Shown in pieces: positions 19,193 to 29,595 of a stretch of DNA of 64,000 nucleotides. The stretch's first letter is position 1; each line of letters begins with the position of its first letter. The notes below the pieces were generated by a model that saw only the letters and a list, made by a program, of their open reading frames with translations, was not told where the DNA came from and did not search any database. The stretch is from Chloroflexota bacterium (GTDB lineage Bacteria > Chloroflexota > Dehalococcoidia > UBA2979). The DNA is taken from the NCBI GenBank assembly GCA_947472995.1, contig CANJBO010000006.1, positions 1 to 64,000 on the forward strand, in the 5' to 3' direction. The translations under genes were made by a program, and so were the position numbers.

Positions 19193-19840
19193 ATGAGCGA
19201 GATCGTCTACGACGCAACGCCGTACCTCGTCGAGGTCGTGGCGAACATCGGCTCGTACGGCAACAACGCGTACATCCTCAGCGGCGCGGACCGCGACCGC
19301 GTCACGATCGTCGATGCGCCCGAGGGCGCCGAGGCGATCATCGACGCCGTCGGCGCGCGGACGATCGAGCGCATCGTCGTGACGCACGCCCACTTCGACC
19401 ACTGGCTCGGCTTCGACGTGCTGCGCGCCGCGACCGACGCCCCGGTCCACGCCGGCGCCGACGAGGACGGCCTCGACGTCACGCGCGGCGCGCTGCCGCT
19501 CGTCCACGGCGACACGATCAGCGTCGGCGGCACGGACGCAACGGTGGTGCACACCCCGGGACACACGCCGGGCTCGATCTGCATCCGCTTCGGTGACGTC
19601 GTGCTGACCGGCGACACGCTGTTCCCCGGCGGCCCCGGCCGCACGCGCGATCATGCCGCGCTGCTCCAGGAGATCGAGTCGATCACCTCGAGGCTGCTCA
19701 CGCTCCCGCCCTCGACGCTCGTCCTGCCCGGCCACGGCCCGACGACCACGATCGCCCGCTCCGTCGAGGAGCACGCCGCGTTCGCGCGCAGGCCGCACGA
19801 CCCCGATCTGCACGGCGACGTGCTGTGGCTGGAGTCGTAG
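19193..19840 (+). CDS. MBL-fold metallo-hydrolase
   Basis: THAHFDHWLG, HTPGHTPGSI, LTGDTLFPGGPGR. Confidence 0.93.
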   Translation: MSEIVYDATPYLVEVVANIGSYGNNAYILSGADRDRVTIVDAPEGAEAIIDAVGARTIERIVVTHAHFDHWLGFDVLRAATDAPVHAGADEDGLDVTRGALPLVHGDTISVGGTDATVVHTPGHTPGSICIRFGDVVLTGDTLFPGGPGRTRDHAALLQEIESITSRLLTLPPSTLVLPGHGPTTTIARSVEEHAAFARRPHDPDLHGDVLWLES

Positions 19841-19921
19841 CCACCGCCGCGACCGCGTTTGAATCCCGGATAGCCGAGGACTACGATCCCTCGAATATCC
19901 CGCAATCACCATTGGAGACCC

Positions 19922-21217
19922 GTGGCGACGACTGACGCCCCTGCCCTTGCGCCGGTCGCGCACACCCTGAGCAACGGCCTGCGCCTCCTGGTGACGCCGA
20001 TGCCCTACGCGCGATCCGTCTCCATCTCCGTCTACTTCGCCGCGGGCTCGCGGTACGAGCCCGCCGAGGCCGACGCGGGGCTGTCGCACTTCCTGGAGCA
20101 CCTGTGCTTCAAGGGGACGACGCGGCGGCCGAAGCCCCTCGACATCTCGATGGAGCTGGACGCGACGGGCGGCAACATCAACGCCGCCACGCACCGCGAG
20201 CTGACGGTCTACTACGCGAAGGTCACGCCGGAGCACCTGGAGCAGGCGACCGACGTGATGGCGGACATGCTCCGCAACTCGCTGCTCGCCGACTCCGAGA
20301 TCGAGCGCGAGCGCGGCGTGATCCTCGAGGAGCTCGCCGCCGTCGAGGACTCCCCGACGGAGCAGGTGAGCGTGCTGCTCGACGGGCAGCTGTGGCCGGG
20401 CCAGCCGCACGGCCGCGACGTCGCGGGCACGGAACAGTCCGTCACCGAGCTGCCGAACGCGCGCATCGTCGACTACTACCACCGCCAGTACGTGCCCAAC
20501 GCGACGGTCGTCTCGCTCGCGGGCGCGATCACCGTCGAGGCGGGCCTCGACCTGATCCGCCGGCACTTCGACGACTGGGCGCCGGGCACGCCGCTCGACT
20601 GGGTGCGCAGCGTGGACGCGCCGCGCGGGCCGCGTCTCGCGCTGCTGGAGAAGGACACGGAGCAGGCGCACGTCGCGTTCGGCATGCGTGCGCTGTCCTC
20701 CGGCGACGAGGACCGCTACGCGCTCGACCTGTACTCGGTGATCCTCGGCGAGGGCATGTCGTCACGGCTGTTCTCGCGGCTGCGCGAGGAACTCGGGCTC
20801 TGCTACGACATCCACTCGTACATGTCGACGCTGCTCGACACGGGGATGTTCGGCGTCTACGCCGGCGTCGATCCCGACAACACCACGGAAACCGTGCGCG
20901 AGATCTCGCGCGAGCTGGCGCGGTCGCTGACGACGATCGGCGACGACGAGCTGGCACGCGCGAAGGCCGTGTCGCGCTCGCGCACGCAGCTGCGGCTGGA
21001 GGACACGCGCTCCGTCGCCGCGATGTACGGATCGCTCGCGATCCTCGGCCTGCCGATGCGCACGCCGGAGGAGGCGCTGGCGCGATCGCAGGCGGTGACG
21101 GTCGAGGACGTGCAGCGCGTCGCCGAGCGCGTGATCACCGAGGACGCGCTGCAGCTGGCGATCGTCGGGCCGGTCGACGGCGATCCCCTCGACGCCGCGC
21201 TCTCGCTCGGCGCATGA
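19922..21217 (+). CDS. M16-family zinc peptidase (processing peptidase-like)
   Basis: GLSHFLEHLCFKGT HxxEH motif; GTG start. Confidence 0.95.
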   Translation: MATTDAPALAPVAHTLSNGLRLLVTPMPYARSVSISVYFAAGSRYEPAEADAGLSHFLEHLCFKGTTRRPKPLDISMELDATGGNINAATHRELTVYYAKVTPEHLEQATDVMADMLRNSLLADSEIERERGVILEELAAVEDSPTEQVSVLLDGQLWPGQPHGRDVAGTEQSVTELPNARIVDYYHRQYVPNATVVSLAGAITVEAGLDLIRRHFDDWAPGTPLDWVRSVDAPRGPRLALLEKDTEQAHVAFGMRALSSGDEDRYALDLYSVILGEGMSSRLFSRLREELGLCYDIHSYMSTLLDTGMFGVYAGVDPDNTTETVREISRELARSLTTIGDDELARAKAVSRSRTQLRLEDTRSVAAMYGSLAILGLPMRTPEEALARSQAVTVEDVQRVAERVITEDALQLAIVGPVDGDPLDAALSLGA

Positions 21218-21678
21218 ACCCGCGCTTCGACGTTCCGGGGTTCTACGCCGGAGAGGCCGCGTCGCCGCGCGATCCCGAGCGCCTGATCATCGTCCCCCGT
21301 CGCGTCGAGGACGGCCGCTTCCTCTTCGCGCGCTGGGGCGACTGGCCGCACCCGACGATGCTCTCCACGCTCGTCCCGTCCGAGGACGAAGGGCTCGCGG
21401 ACGGCATCGAGTCGCTGCTCTACGCGCGGATGCGCGTGCGCGTCGCCGGCACGCCTCGACCGGCCGAGGAGCGCGTGACGGTGCGCATGCCGCACCCCCG
21501 CGGCGGTGGCCCGATGCTCGGCTGGCTGCGCCCCGTCGCCGTCGAGGTCTCCGGCGACCCCACCGCCGACGCGCTGCTCGAGGGCGTCGACGCGCTGACG
21601 CGACAGGAGGCGCTCGCCGGCCTCGCGACGGACGTGGAGCGCGCAGCGTTCCGCGCGGGCGCCGACGCGTTCGCGTAG
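21214..21678 (+). CDS. Hypothetical protein
   Basis: ATGA overlap with M16 peptidase. Confidence 0.7.
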   Translation: MNPRFDVPGFYAGEAASPRDPERLIIVPRRVEDGRFLFARWGDWPHPTMLSTLVPSEDEGLADGIESLLYARMRVRVAGTPRPAEERVTVRMPHPRGGGPMLGWLRPVAVEVSGDPTADALLEGVDALTRQEALAGLATDVERAAFRAGADAFA

Positions 21679-21696
21679 CCACACCCGACGACGTCC

Positions 21697-21790
21697 GCCG
21701 CCCCCATCCCAGCCCTCCCCCGCGAGGGGGAGGGGGCCGGAAGCAGATCAGAACCCTCTCCCCGTTTGGGGAGAGGGCAGGGTGAGGGCC
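21697..21790. repeat. Head-to-head pair of palindromic repeats
   Basis: CCAGCCCTCCCCCGCGAGGGGGAGGGGG...TCAGAACCCTCTCCCCGTTTGGGGAGAGGGCAGGGTGAGGGCC. Confidence 0.9.
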
Positions 21791-21821
21791 TCGGCCTGCT
21801 GCCTCCGCTACACTCCCCCGC

Positions 21822-22592
21822 ATGACAACCACCGACACCACCCCCTCCAACTTCGCCTGGGGCGCCGAGGCGTCCGCCGAGACCGGCGTGCGCGAGCGCG
21901 ACTTCACCGTGACCGTGGACGGCGAGGCGATCCCCGGCGTGCTGTGGAGCCCGGAGGGCGCGACCGGCCCGTTGCCGCTGGTGCTGATGGGCCACGGCGG
22001 CCAGTCCAACAAGCGCGCCGACCGCATGCAGTCGATCGGCCGGCGGCTCGCGCGGCGGCAGGGGTTCATGGCCGCCTCGATCGATCAGATCGAGCACGGC
22101 GACCGCGGGACGATCACCCTCGACGATGACACCGACTACCGCGCGATGTGGAAGCGCGACGGGCTGATGGCCGCCTCGACGCGCGGGTGGCGCGGGGTCG
22201 CCGCGGCGCTCACCGCGCTGCCCGAGGTCGACGCGGACCGCCTCGGCTACTGGGGCCTGTCGATGGGGACGATGTTCGGCATGGCGTTCGTCGCAGAGGA
22301 GCCGCTGATCCGCGCGGCGGTCCTCGGCCTCGCGAGCCTGACCGGGCCGAGCGTGGACCGCAGCGGCATCCGCCCGACGTTCGAGGCGTACGCGCCGCAG
22401 GTGACGTGCCCCGTGATGTGGGTCGTGCAGTGGGACGACGAGCGCTTCGACCTCGACGGCTCGATCGAGCTGTACAAGCTGCTGGGCAGCAAGAACAAGC
22501 GCCTGATCGCGTTCCCCGGCCTCCACGCCGAGGCCCCCGACGAATCGACCGCCCTCACCCGCGAGTTCCTCGGCCGCGAGCTGACGCGGTAG
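21822..22592 (+). CDS. Alpha/beta hydrolase (dienelactone-hydrolase-like)
   Basis: VLMGHGGQSNKR, YWGLSMGTMFGMA nucleophile elbow. Confidence 0.85.
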   Translation: MTTTDTTPSNFAWGAEASAETGVRERDFTVTVDGEAIPGVLWSPEGATGPLPLVLMGHGGQSNKRADRMQSIGRRLARRQGFMAASIDQIEHGDRGTITLDDDTDYRAMWKRDGLMAASTRGWRGVAAALTALPEVDADRLGYWGLSMGTMFGMAFVAEEPLIRAAVLGLASLTGPSVDRSGIRPTFEAYAPQVTCPVMWVVQWDDERFDLDGSIELYKLLGSKNKRLIAFPGLHAEAPDESTALTREFLGRELTR

Positions 22593-22627
22593 GCGAGCCT
22601 CCTGTGCGCCGACCTCGACGCAAGTAG

Positions 22628-23053
22628 CGATCGAGGCACCACGTTGGCGGCCCATCCCCTGCCCCTTCCCTGCGCGGGAAGAGGTTGTTTCTGATGGGGT
22701 TGCACCCCATCAGGGCGTTGCCCCGCTTGAGTGAACAGGCCCGGTCATCGCCCCTTGCAGCATCGAGAGCGACATCAGCGTCGCGAGCTCCGCCGGTGTC
22801 ACGACGCGCGAGGCGATGCAATGAGTTGTGTTCGTGCGCGACTGCCGCGCGTAGCCCTCGGTCGAGATCGGTCAGGACGCGCGAGACGAGTGCGTCGCGA
22901 TCACGCCGACGAACGTGCGTCGGGATCGGCGACGCCACACAAGTTCGTTGGTCTGCATCATGGATGTTTGAAGGACGAAGTCCTTCAATGTTCATCCCCT
23001 TCCCGCGCAGGGAAGGGGCAGGGGATGGGCCGCCCCACGTGGTGCCTCGATCG
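22628..23053. mobile_element. Composite 426-bp MITE-like element with ~57-bp terminal inverted repeats
   Basis: Ends CGATCGAGGCACCACGT(TG/GGG)GCGGCCCATCCCCTGCCCCTTCCCTGCGCGGGAAG(A/G)GG in inverted orientation; no transposase inside. Confidence 0.75.
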
Positions 23054-23105
23054 GAACTGGCTGCAGCGACGCCACTCAGGACGCACTCGCACCGCCGCCT
23101 CACGA

Positions 23106-24224
23106 CTACTGCTCGATGCGCTGCCAGAGGACGCGGTCGTCGATCTCCATGCGGCGCACGCGGCCGTCCTCGACGAGCACCTGCAGGTGCGACAGCGTCT
23201 CGCCGAGAGCGGCGCGGCGCTTGTAGATGCTGAACGTGTTCCACGGCTTGCTCCACGTCACGCCCTCGGCGACCTCGGTCGCGGAGAGGCGCGAGACGCC
23301 GAGCGCCGTGTCGACCTCGTCGAGGCGCTGGTCGTGGTGCTCGAGGATCTCGAGACAGCGAGCGGGCAGGTTCTCGATCGTGTCCTGGTGCGCGGGCAGG
23401 CCGAGCACAGTATCGAGCGCGGCGACCTTCTGCAGCGACTCGCGGAACTCGCGCAGCGGCGAGCGGGCGATGTCCTCGTCCTCCGCCGACACCGAGACGT
23501 TCGGGGTGATGCGCGAGAGCACGTGGTCGCCGGTGAACGTGAACTTGCGGTTGGGCTCGTGCAGGCAGAGGTGGCCGGGCGTGTGGCCCGGCGTCCACAC
23601 CGCCTGCAGCGTCCACCCGTCGAACGAGTACTCCTCGCCGTCGCGCAGCCGCACGTCCGGCTCGATGCGGCCCATCGCGCGCGTCGCCATCTCCGACTCG
23701 GTCGCGGTGTCGGACGTTCCGGCCGCGCGGCGCGCCGCCATCTCCTGCTCGACCTCGCGCTCCTCGCGGAAGCGCTGGTTGAAGCCGTCGTCGATGTCCG
23801 TCTCGCGCACCGACATGTCGAGGCCGTGGCGGAACGCCCACGCGTCCCCGCCTCGACGTGCCGCGTCCGGGTCGGTGTAGTGCGTGTGGGGGAAGCGCTC
23901 CTGCCCCATCATCACCAGCTCGCACCCGGGCGACTGCGACTTGATCCAGCGCGCCATGCCGAGGTGGTCGCCGTGTGCGTGCGAGACCAGCAGCCGCTTG
24001 ATGTCGGAGACCTCGCCGCCGATCTCGCGCACCTGCTCGGTCAGCGCGTCGATCGCGCCTCGCGTCCCGTAGCCGCAGTCGAAGAGCGTCAGCCCGTCGT
24101 TGCCGCGGAACACGTACGGCGTCGTCCAGCCGAGGCCGCCGGCGACCATGGGGATGCTGAGCCGGAACAGGCCGGGAATGATCTCTTGCACCACGGGACG
24201 GGCCTTTCCAGTCGACGCGCTCAT
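23106..24224 (-). CDS. MBL-fold metallo-hydrolase (large, lactamase_B type)
   Basis: LLVSHAHGDHLG, TPGHTPGHLCLHEP, FTGDHVLS. Confidence 0.93.
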   Translation of the reverse strand: MSASTGKARPVVQEIIPGLFRLSIPMVAGGLGWTTPYVFRGNDGLTLFDCGYGTRGAIDALTEQVREIGGEVSDIKRLLVSHAHGDHLGMARWIKSQSPGCELVMMGQERFPHTHYTDPDAARRGGDAWAFRHGLDMSVRETDIDDGFNQRFREEREVEQEMAARRAAGTSDTATESEMATRAMGRIEPDVRLRDGEEYSFDGWTLQAVWTPGHTPGHLCLHEPNRKFTFTGDHVLSRITPNVSVSAEDEDIARSPLREFRESLQKVAALDTVLGLPAHQDTIENLPARCLEILEHHDQRLDEVDTALGVSRLSATEVAEGVTWSKPWNTFSIYKRRAALGETLSHLQVLVEDGRVRRMEIDDRVLWQRIEQ

Positions 24225-24316
24225 GCATCGCCGCTGCGGGAGGTTCGGCCTTCCTTATAGCAGATGCCCTGTTACGAACCTCCGCGCGCGATCTGAGCGA
24301 TCGCCGGACAAGCAGC

Positions 24317-24338
24317 AGGGCCGCCTTGCGGCGGCCCT
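24317..24338 (-). terminator. Intrinsic terminator-like hairpin downstream of groEL
   Basis: AGGGCCGCC-TTGC-GGCGGCCCT. Confidence 0.7.
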
Positions 24339-24366
24339 GTGCGAATCAACGGACTGAGCGAGGTGG

Positions 24367-25998
<1,632 letters not shown>

Positions 25999-26014
25999 TC
26001 AGGTCCTTCGTTCA

Positions 26015-26039
26015 CCGCCCCGCGCATGACGCGGGGCGG
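26015..26039 (-). other. Perfect hairpin in the groES-groEL intercistronic region
   Basis: CCGCCCCGCG-CATGA-CGCGGGGCGG. Confidence 0.8.
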
Positions 26040-26062
26040 GCTCGCGTGCGGTCGCGCGCTGA

Positions 26063-26392
26063 CTAGCGGCGCTTGGAGGCGGCCGCCGGGGTCTTCACGT
26101 CCTCGAGCTTCGCGAGCACGTCCTGGAAGCGGATCACGATGTACTCGACGGAGTCGACCGTGACCTCCTGGCCCGTGTACTTCTGGTACAGGACGTGGTC
26201 GCCGGCCTGCAGCTCGATGGTCTCGAGCTTGCCCTGCTCGTTGACCTTGCCGGGGCCGACCGAGATCACGTTGCCGTGCTGCGGAGCCTCCTTGGCGGAG
26301 TCCGGGATCACCAGCCCGGAGGCAGTGACCTCTTCGGCTTCCACGGCCTTGAGCACAATGTGATCCGTCATCGGGACAACGTTTGTCGCCAC
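26063..26392 (-). CDS. groS: Co-chaperonin GroES
   Basis: TASGLVIPDSAKEAPQHGNVISVGPGK... YTGQEVTVDSVEYIVIRFQDVLA. Confidence 0.96.
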   Translation of the reverse strand: MATNVVPMTDHIVLKAVEAEEVTASGLVIPDSAKEAPQHGNVISVGPGKVNEQGKLETIELQAGDHVLYQKYTGQEVTVDSVEYIVIRFQDVLAKLEDVKTPAAASKRR

Positions 26393-26515
26393 AGCACCAG
26401 TCTCCTCGTTGCGTCGGGGTTGATTGTGTAGGGGTCGATTGCGCGCACCAGGACCGCCGTGGCCCGCGCGAGCGCCCGCACCCGTGGATGCGGCATCTCT
26501 CCGATGGGCGGGATG

Positions 26516-26542
26516 TTAGCACTCACCCGGGGAGAGTGCCAA
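26516..26542 (-). promoter_or_regulatory. CIRCE operator (HrcA-binding) overlapping putative groES promoter
   Basis: TTAGCACTC-N9-GAGTGCCAA. Confidence 0.93.
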
Positions 26543-26592
26543 CCCCTTTTTTCTTGGGACGGTCGATACCTGAAATCGTGTAACCTCCCGGC

Positions 26593-26898
26593 ATGCCAGA
26601 ACGTATCGACGAGGACTGGACACCCGACGAGGTGCAGCGGCTGCGCTCCTACCTCGACGTGTCGCAGGCGGAGCTCGCGGCGCGGGTGGGGACGCGGCAG
26701 CAGACGATCTCGGAGTGGGAGACCGGCACGCGCGCGCCTCGTCGCATGTCGCGACGCCTGCTCCACCTCGTCGCCGAGGCGTCCGGGTTCTACGCAGTCG
26801 TTCAGGAGGCGAACGCCGGGATACCCGGCACGCCTCCGGCGGACCTGCGGGCGTCGAGCGGCACCGACAGCACACCCCCCGCACCCCCGACTGCATGA
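26593..26898 (+). CDS. XRE-family HTH protein
   Basis: LDVSQAELAARVGTRQQTISEWETGTRAPRRMSRRLL. Confidence 0.85.
   Translation: MPERIDEDWTPDEVQRLRSYLDVSQAELAARVGTRQQTISEWETGTRAPRRMSRRLLHLVAEASGFYAVVQEANAGIPGTPPADLRASSGTDSTPPAPPTA
26810..26855 (+). repeat. GGGATACCC repeat (family 2) inside the HTH gene C-terminus
   Basis: GGCGAACGCCGGGATACCCGGCACGCC..GACCTGCGGGC, matching 53914-53962. Confidence 0.75.
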
Positions 26899-28037
26899 CC
26901 GCCGCGATGATCCGCGTCGTGCGCGAGGACGCCGCCGAGTACGCGCCGGGCGTCGCGCACGGCGTCGCCTCGCCCGGCTCGTCACCGTTCCCGGAGCACG
27001 CGCTGGTCGCGCTGTGGCTGCTCGGGCGGACACCGGCGGCGGCGTTGCCGTGGCCGCTGCTGCGCGCCGGCCGGGCGGGACCCGGCCCCGGCCCCGACGT
27101 GCGCGAGGCGACCGTGCTGCTGCCCAGCGGCGTGACGCGCACCGGGGACGTGGAGATGCACCTGCGCGCCTCGGACTTCGCGCGGCACGGGCACGCGACG
27201 GACGCCGCGTACGCGGGCGTGATCCTGCACGTCGTGTGGGAGGACGACCGGCCGCCGGGCGAGCGCGGCACCCCGACCGTGCTGCCACCCGCACCGGGCG
27301 CCGCGCCGGGACAGCCCGGCGGCAGCGCCGCGATCGTCGAGGTCGCGCCGCACCTGAGGCACGACCCGGCGCGCCTGGAGGCACTGGTCGCGCGCGGGCC
27401 GACGGGCGCCGAGCCGTGCGCGGAGATCGCAGCGATGCGCGGCGTCGAGGCGACCGCCGCGCTCGTGCGGCGCGAGGGGCAGCGGCGGCTCGCCGAGCGG
27501 GCGTGGCGCGTGGGCCACCTCGCCGCGCGCTACGACTGGCCGGGCGCGTGGGCGCTGCTGCTCGACCGCGCCGTGCGCGCGACCGCAGGACGGCGACGCG
27601 AGAGCGAGGCGGCACACGCCGCGCACCTCGCGGCGATCGAGGTGCGCCTCCGTGCGGAGCCGCTCGCCGGGCTGATCGCGGCGGCGCGGCTCGCGCGCCC
27701 GCACGCGCTGATCGAGGCGGTGCGCGCGCCGGGGATGGGCGCCGGACGCGCGGCGGAGATCGCGTGGAACGCGGCGCTGCCGCTGCTGATCGCTGCCGCG
27801 GCGGAGTTCAGCGACCTCGACCTCGCGCGCGCGACGGCGACGCTGGCCGGGGCGTGGCCGACGCCGCGGCCGTACGGGCGCACGCTCGCACTCGCGCGGC
27901 TGCTCGGTCCGGCGCCGGCGCGGCCGGGGGCGCTGCATGCGCAGGGGCTGCTGCACCTGCAGGACCTGTGGTGCATGCGCGGCGGCTGCGGGGCGTGCCC
28001 GCTGTCCTCGACGAGCGGGGAACCAACGGGCGACTAG
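26895..28037 (+). CDS. DUF2851-like protein
   Basis: GPGPGPDVREATVLL..GDVEMHLRASDFARHGH; C-terminal LWCMRGGCGACPLS. Confidence 0.7.
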   Translation: MTAAMIRVVREDAAEYAPGVAHGVASPGSSPFPEHALVALWLLGRTPAAALPWPLLRAGRAGPGPGPDVREATVLLPSGVTRTGDVEMHLRASDFARHGHATDAAYAGVILHVVWEDDRPPGERGTPTVLPPAPGAAPGQPGGSAAIVEVAPHLRHDPARLEALVARGPTGAEPCAEIAAMRGVEATAALVRREGQRRLAERAWRVGHLAARYDWPGAWALLLDRAVRATAGRRRESEAAHAAHLAAIEVRLRAEPLAGLIAAARLARPHALIEAVRAPGMGAGRAAEIAWNAALPLLIAAAAEFSDLDLARATATLAGAWPTPRPYGRTLALARLLGPAPARPGALHAQGLLHLQDLWCMRGGCGACPLSSTSGEPTGD

Positions 28038-28080
28038 CGCGGCGGGGAACATCGAGGATCGGGGCGGGTAAGTCGACCCC

Positions 28081-28206
28081 GAGCCCCCACCCCAGCCCCT
28101 CCCCCGCGAGGGGGAGGGGCTGGACGCCCCAGGATCACCGGCCGACGCGCGAGTAGCGCCCTTCAGAACCCTCGTCCATTGATGGGAGAGGGCAGGGTGA
28201 GGGCCG
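28081..28206. repeat. Pair of palindromic repeats
   Basis: CCCCACCCCAGCCCCTCCCCCGCGAGGGGGAGGGGCTGG ... CAGAACCCTCGTCCATTGATGGGAGAGGGCAGGGTGAGGGCC. Confidence 0.9.
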
Positions 28207-28284
28207 CTTCAACTCGAGATCGGCACGAGGAACACCGCGAGATCGCACGAGCAGCGGCAGCCCGAGGAGCGGCGTGCCGCCCGA

Positions 28285-29307
28285 CTAGGAGAAGCGGCGG
28301 CCGCGGCGGACGGCCGTCGGGGTGATGTCGAGCGGGGACTCCGGCGCGACCGCGTCGTCGAGGTGGCGGAAGGCGGCGGCGGCGATCATCGCGGCGTTGT
28401 CCGTGCAGAGCACGGGCGGGGGGATGTGCACCGGGACGGGGGAGCGCTCGACGACGCGCTCGCGCAGGCGGCGGTTCGCGGCGACGCCGCCGGCGACGAG
28501 CATCGAGGCGACACCCTCGCGCTCGGCGGCGCGCGCGGCCTTCTGCGACAGCACGTCGACGACCGACTCCTCGAACGCCCACGCGATCTCGGCGGGGGGC
28601 GGCGCGTCGCTGGACTGGACGAGGTGCAGGACCGCGGTCTTCAGCCCGGAGAACGAGAAGTCGTCGCCCGTGCGGAGCCACGCGCGCGGGAGGCGCAGCT
28701 TGCGCACCTCGGCAGTGGCGGCGAGGTGCGAGATCGGCGGGCCGCCGGGGTACGGGAGGTCGAGCAGCCGCGCGACCTTGTCGAACGCCTCGCCCGCCGC
28801 GTCGTCGCGCGTGCCGCCGAGGCGCTCGAAGCGGCCGTGCTCGCGCATCAGCAGCAGCTCGGTGTGCCCGCCCGACACGACGAGCGCGAGCGCCGGCAGC
28901 TCGGGCGGGGCGCCGTGGCCGCTCGGCGCGCCGGTCGCGGCGTCCAGCCAGTTCGCGCAGACGTGGCCCTCGATGTGGTCGACGGGGATCAGCGGCAGGC
29001 CGCGCGCGTAGGCGAGGCCGCGCGCGCCGTTCAGGCCGATGACCAGCGCGCCGGGGAGTCCGGGGCCAGCCGTCGCCGCGATCGCGTCGATGTCGTCCCA
29101 CGTGCACTCGGCGTCGGCCAGCGCGCGACGGACGACCGGGACGAGCGCGCGCAGGTGGGCGCGCGCAGCGACCTCGGGGACGACGCCACCGGTCTCCTCG
29201 TGCAGCGCGGTCTGGGAGGCGACGACGTTGGAGAGCATGCGCGTGCCATCCGCGACGACCGACGCGGCCGTCTCGTCACACGAGCTCTCGATGCCGAGGA
29301 TGCGCAT
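28285..29307 (-). CDS. tsaD: tRNA N6-adenosine threonylcarbamoyltransferase
   Basis: MRILGIESSCDETAASVV, VVPEVAARAHLRAL, HTELLLM. Confidence 0.98.
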   Translation of the reverse strand: MRILGIESSCDETAASVVADGTRMLSNVVASQTALHEETGGVVPEVAARAHLRALVPVVRRALADAECTWDDIDAIAATAGPGLPGALVIGLNGARGLAYARGLPLIPVDHIEGHVCANWLDAATGAPSGHGAPPELPALALVVSGGHTELLLMREHGRFERLGGTRDDAAGEAFDKVARLLDLPYPGGPPISHLAATAEVRKLRLPRAWLRTGDDFSFSGLKTAVLHLVQSSDAPPPAEIAWAFEESVVDVLSQKAARAAEREGVASMLVAGGVAANRRLRERVVERSPVPVHIPPPVLCTDNAAMIAAAAFRHLDDAVAPESPLDITPTAVRRGRRFS

Positions 29308-29385
29308 CGGTCGAGTCTAGCGCGCGGGCGGCGCAGCGGCTTCGGGGGTGCGTGCAGGGTGCTGTGTGGTTCGGATCGGGATCGG

Positions 29386-29574
29386 ACCCTCCCCCTTTAC
29401 GGGGGAGGGCAGGGTGGGGGTTCCGCTTCGGCGAGTCGGCGACGAGGACCACGTCACCGCCCCGCCGCCGTCGACGCCGTGCGGTCCGCGCGGGCCGACA
29501 AGCGGCATGTGCGAGTCGGTGGGGTGAGCGCCCCCCACCCCAACCCTCCCCCGCGAGGGGGGAGGGGGCGGAGC
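29386..29574. repeat. Pair of palindromic repeats separated by ~115 bp
   Basis: CCCTCCCCCTTTACGGGGGAGGGCAGGGTGGGGG ... CCCCCCACCCCAACCCTCCCCCGCGAGGGGGGAGGGGG. Confidence 0.85.
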
Positions 29575-29595
29575 ACGCTGCGAGATGGGGTGCCG

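Noticed and set aside
23035-23046. CCCACGTGGTG as a second parS
   Set aside because: Only the CACGTG core matches; it is part of the composite element's end, and the parS flanks (TGTTT/AAACA) are missing
22685-23233. 182-aa plus-strand ORF across the composite element
   Set aside because: R/S-rich, spans both inverted ends and runs into the antisense of the MBL gene; not credible as a protein
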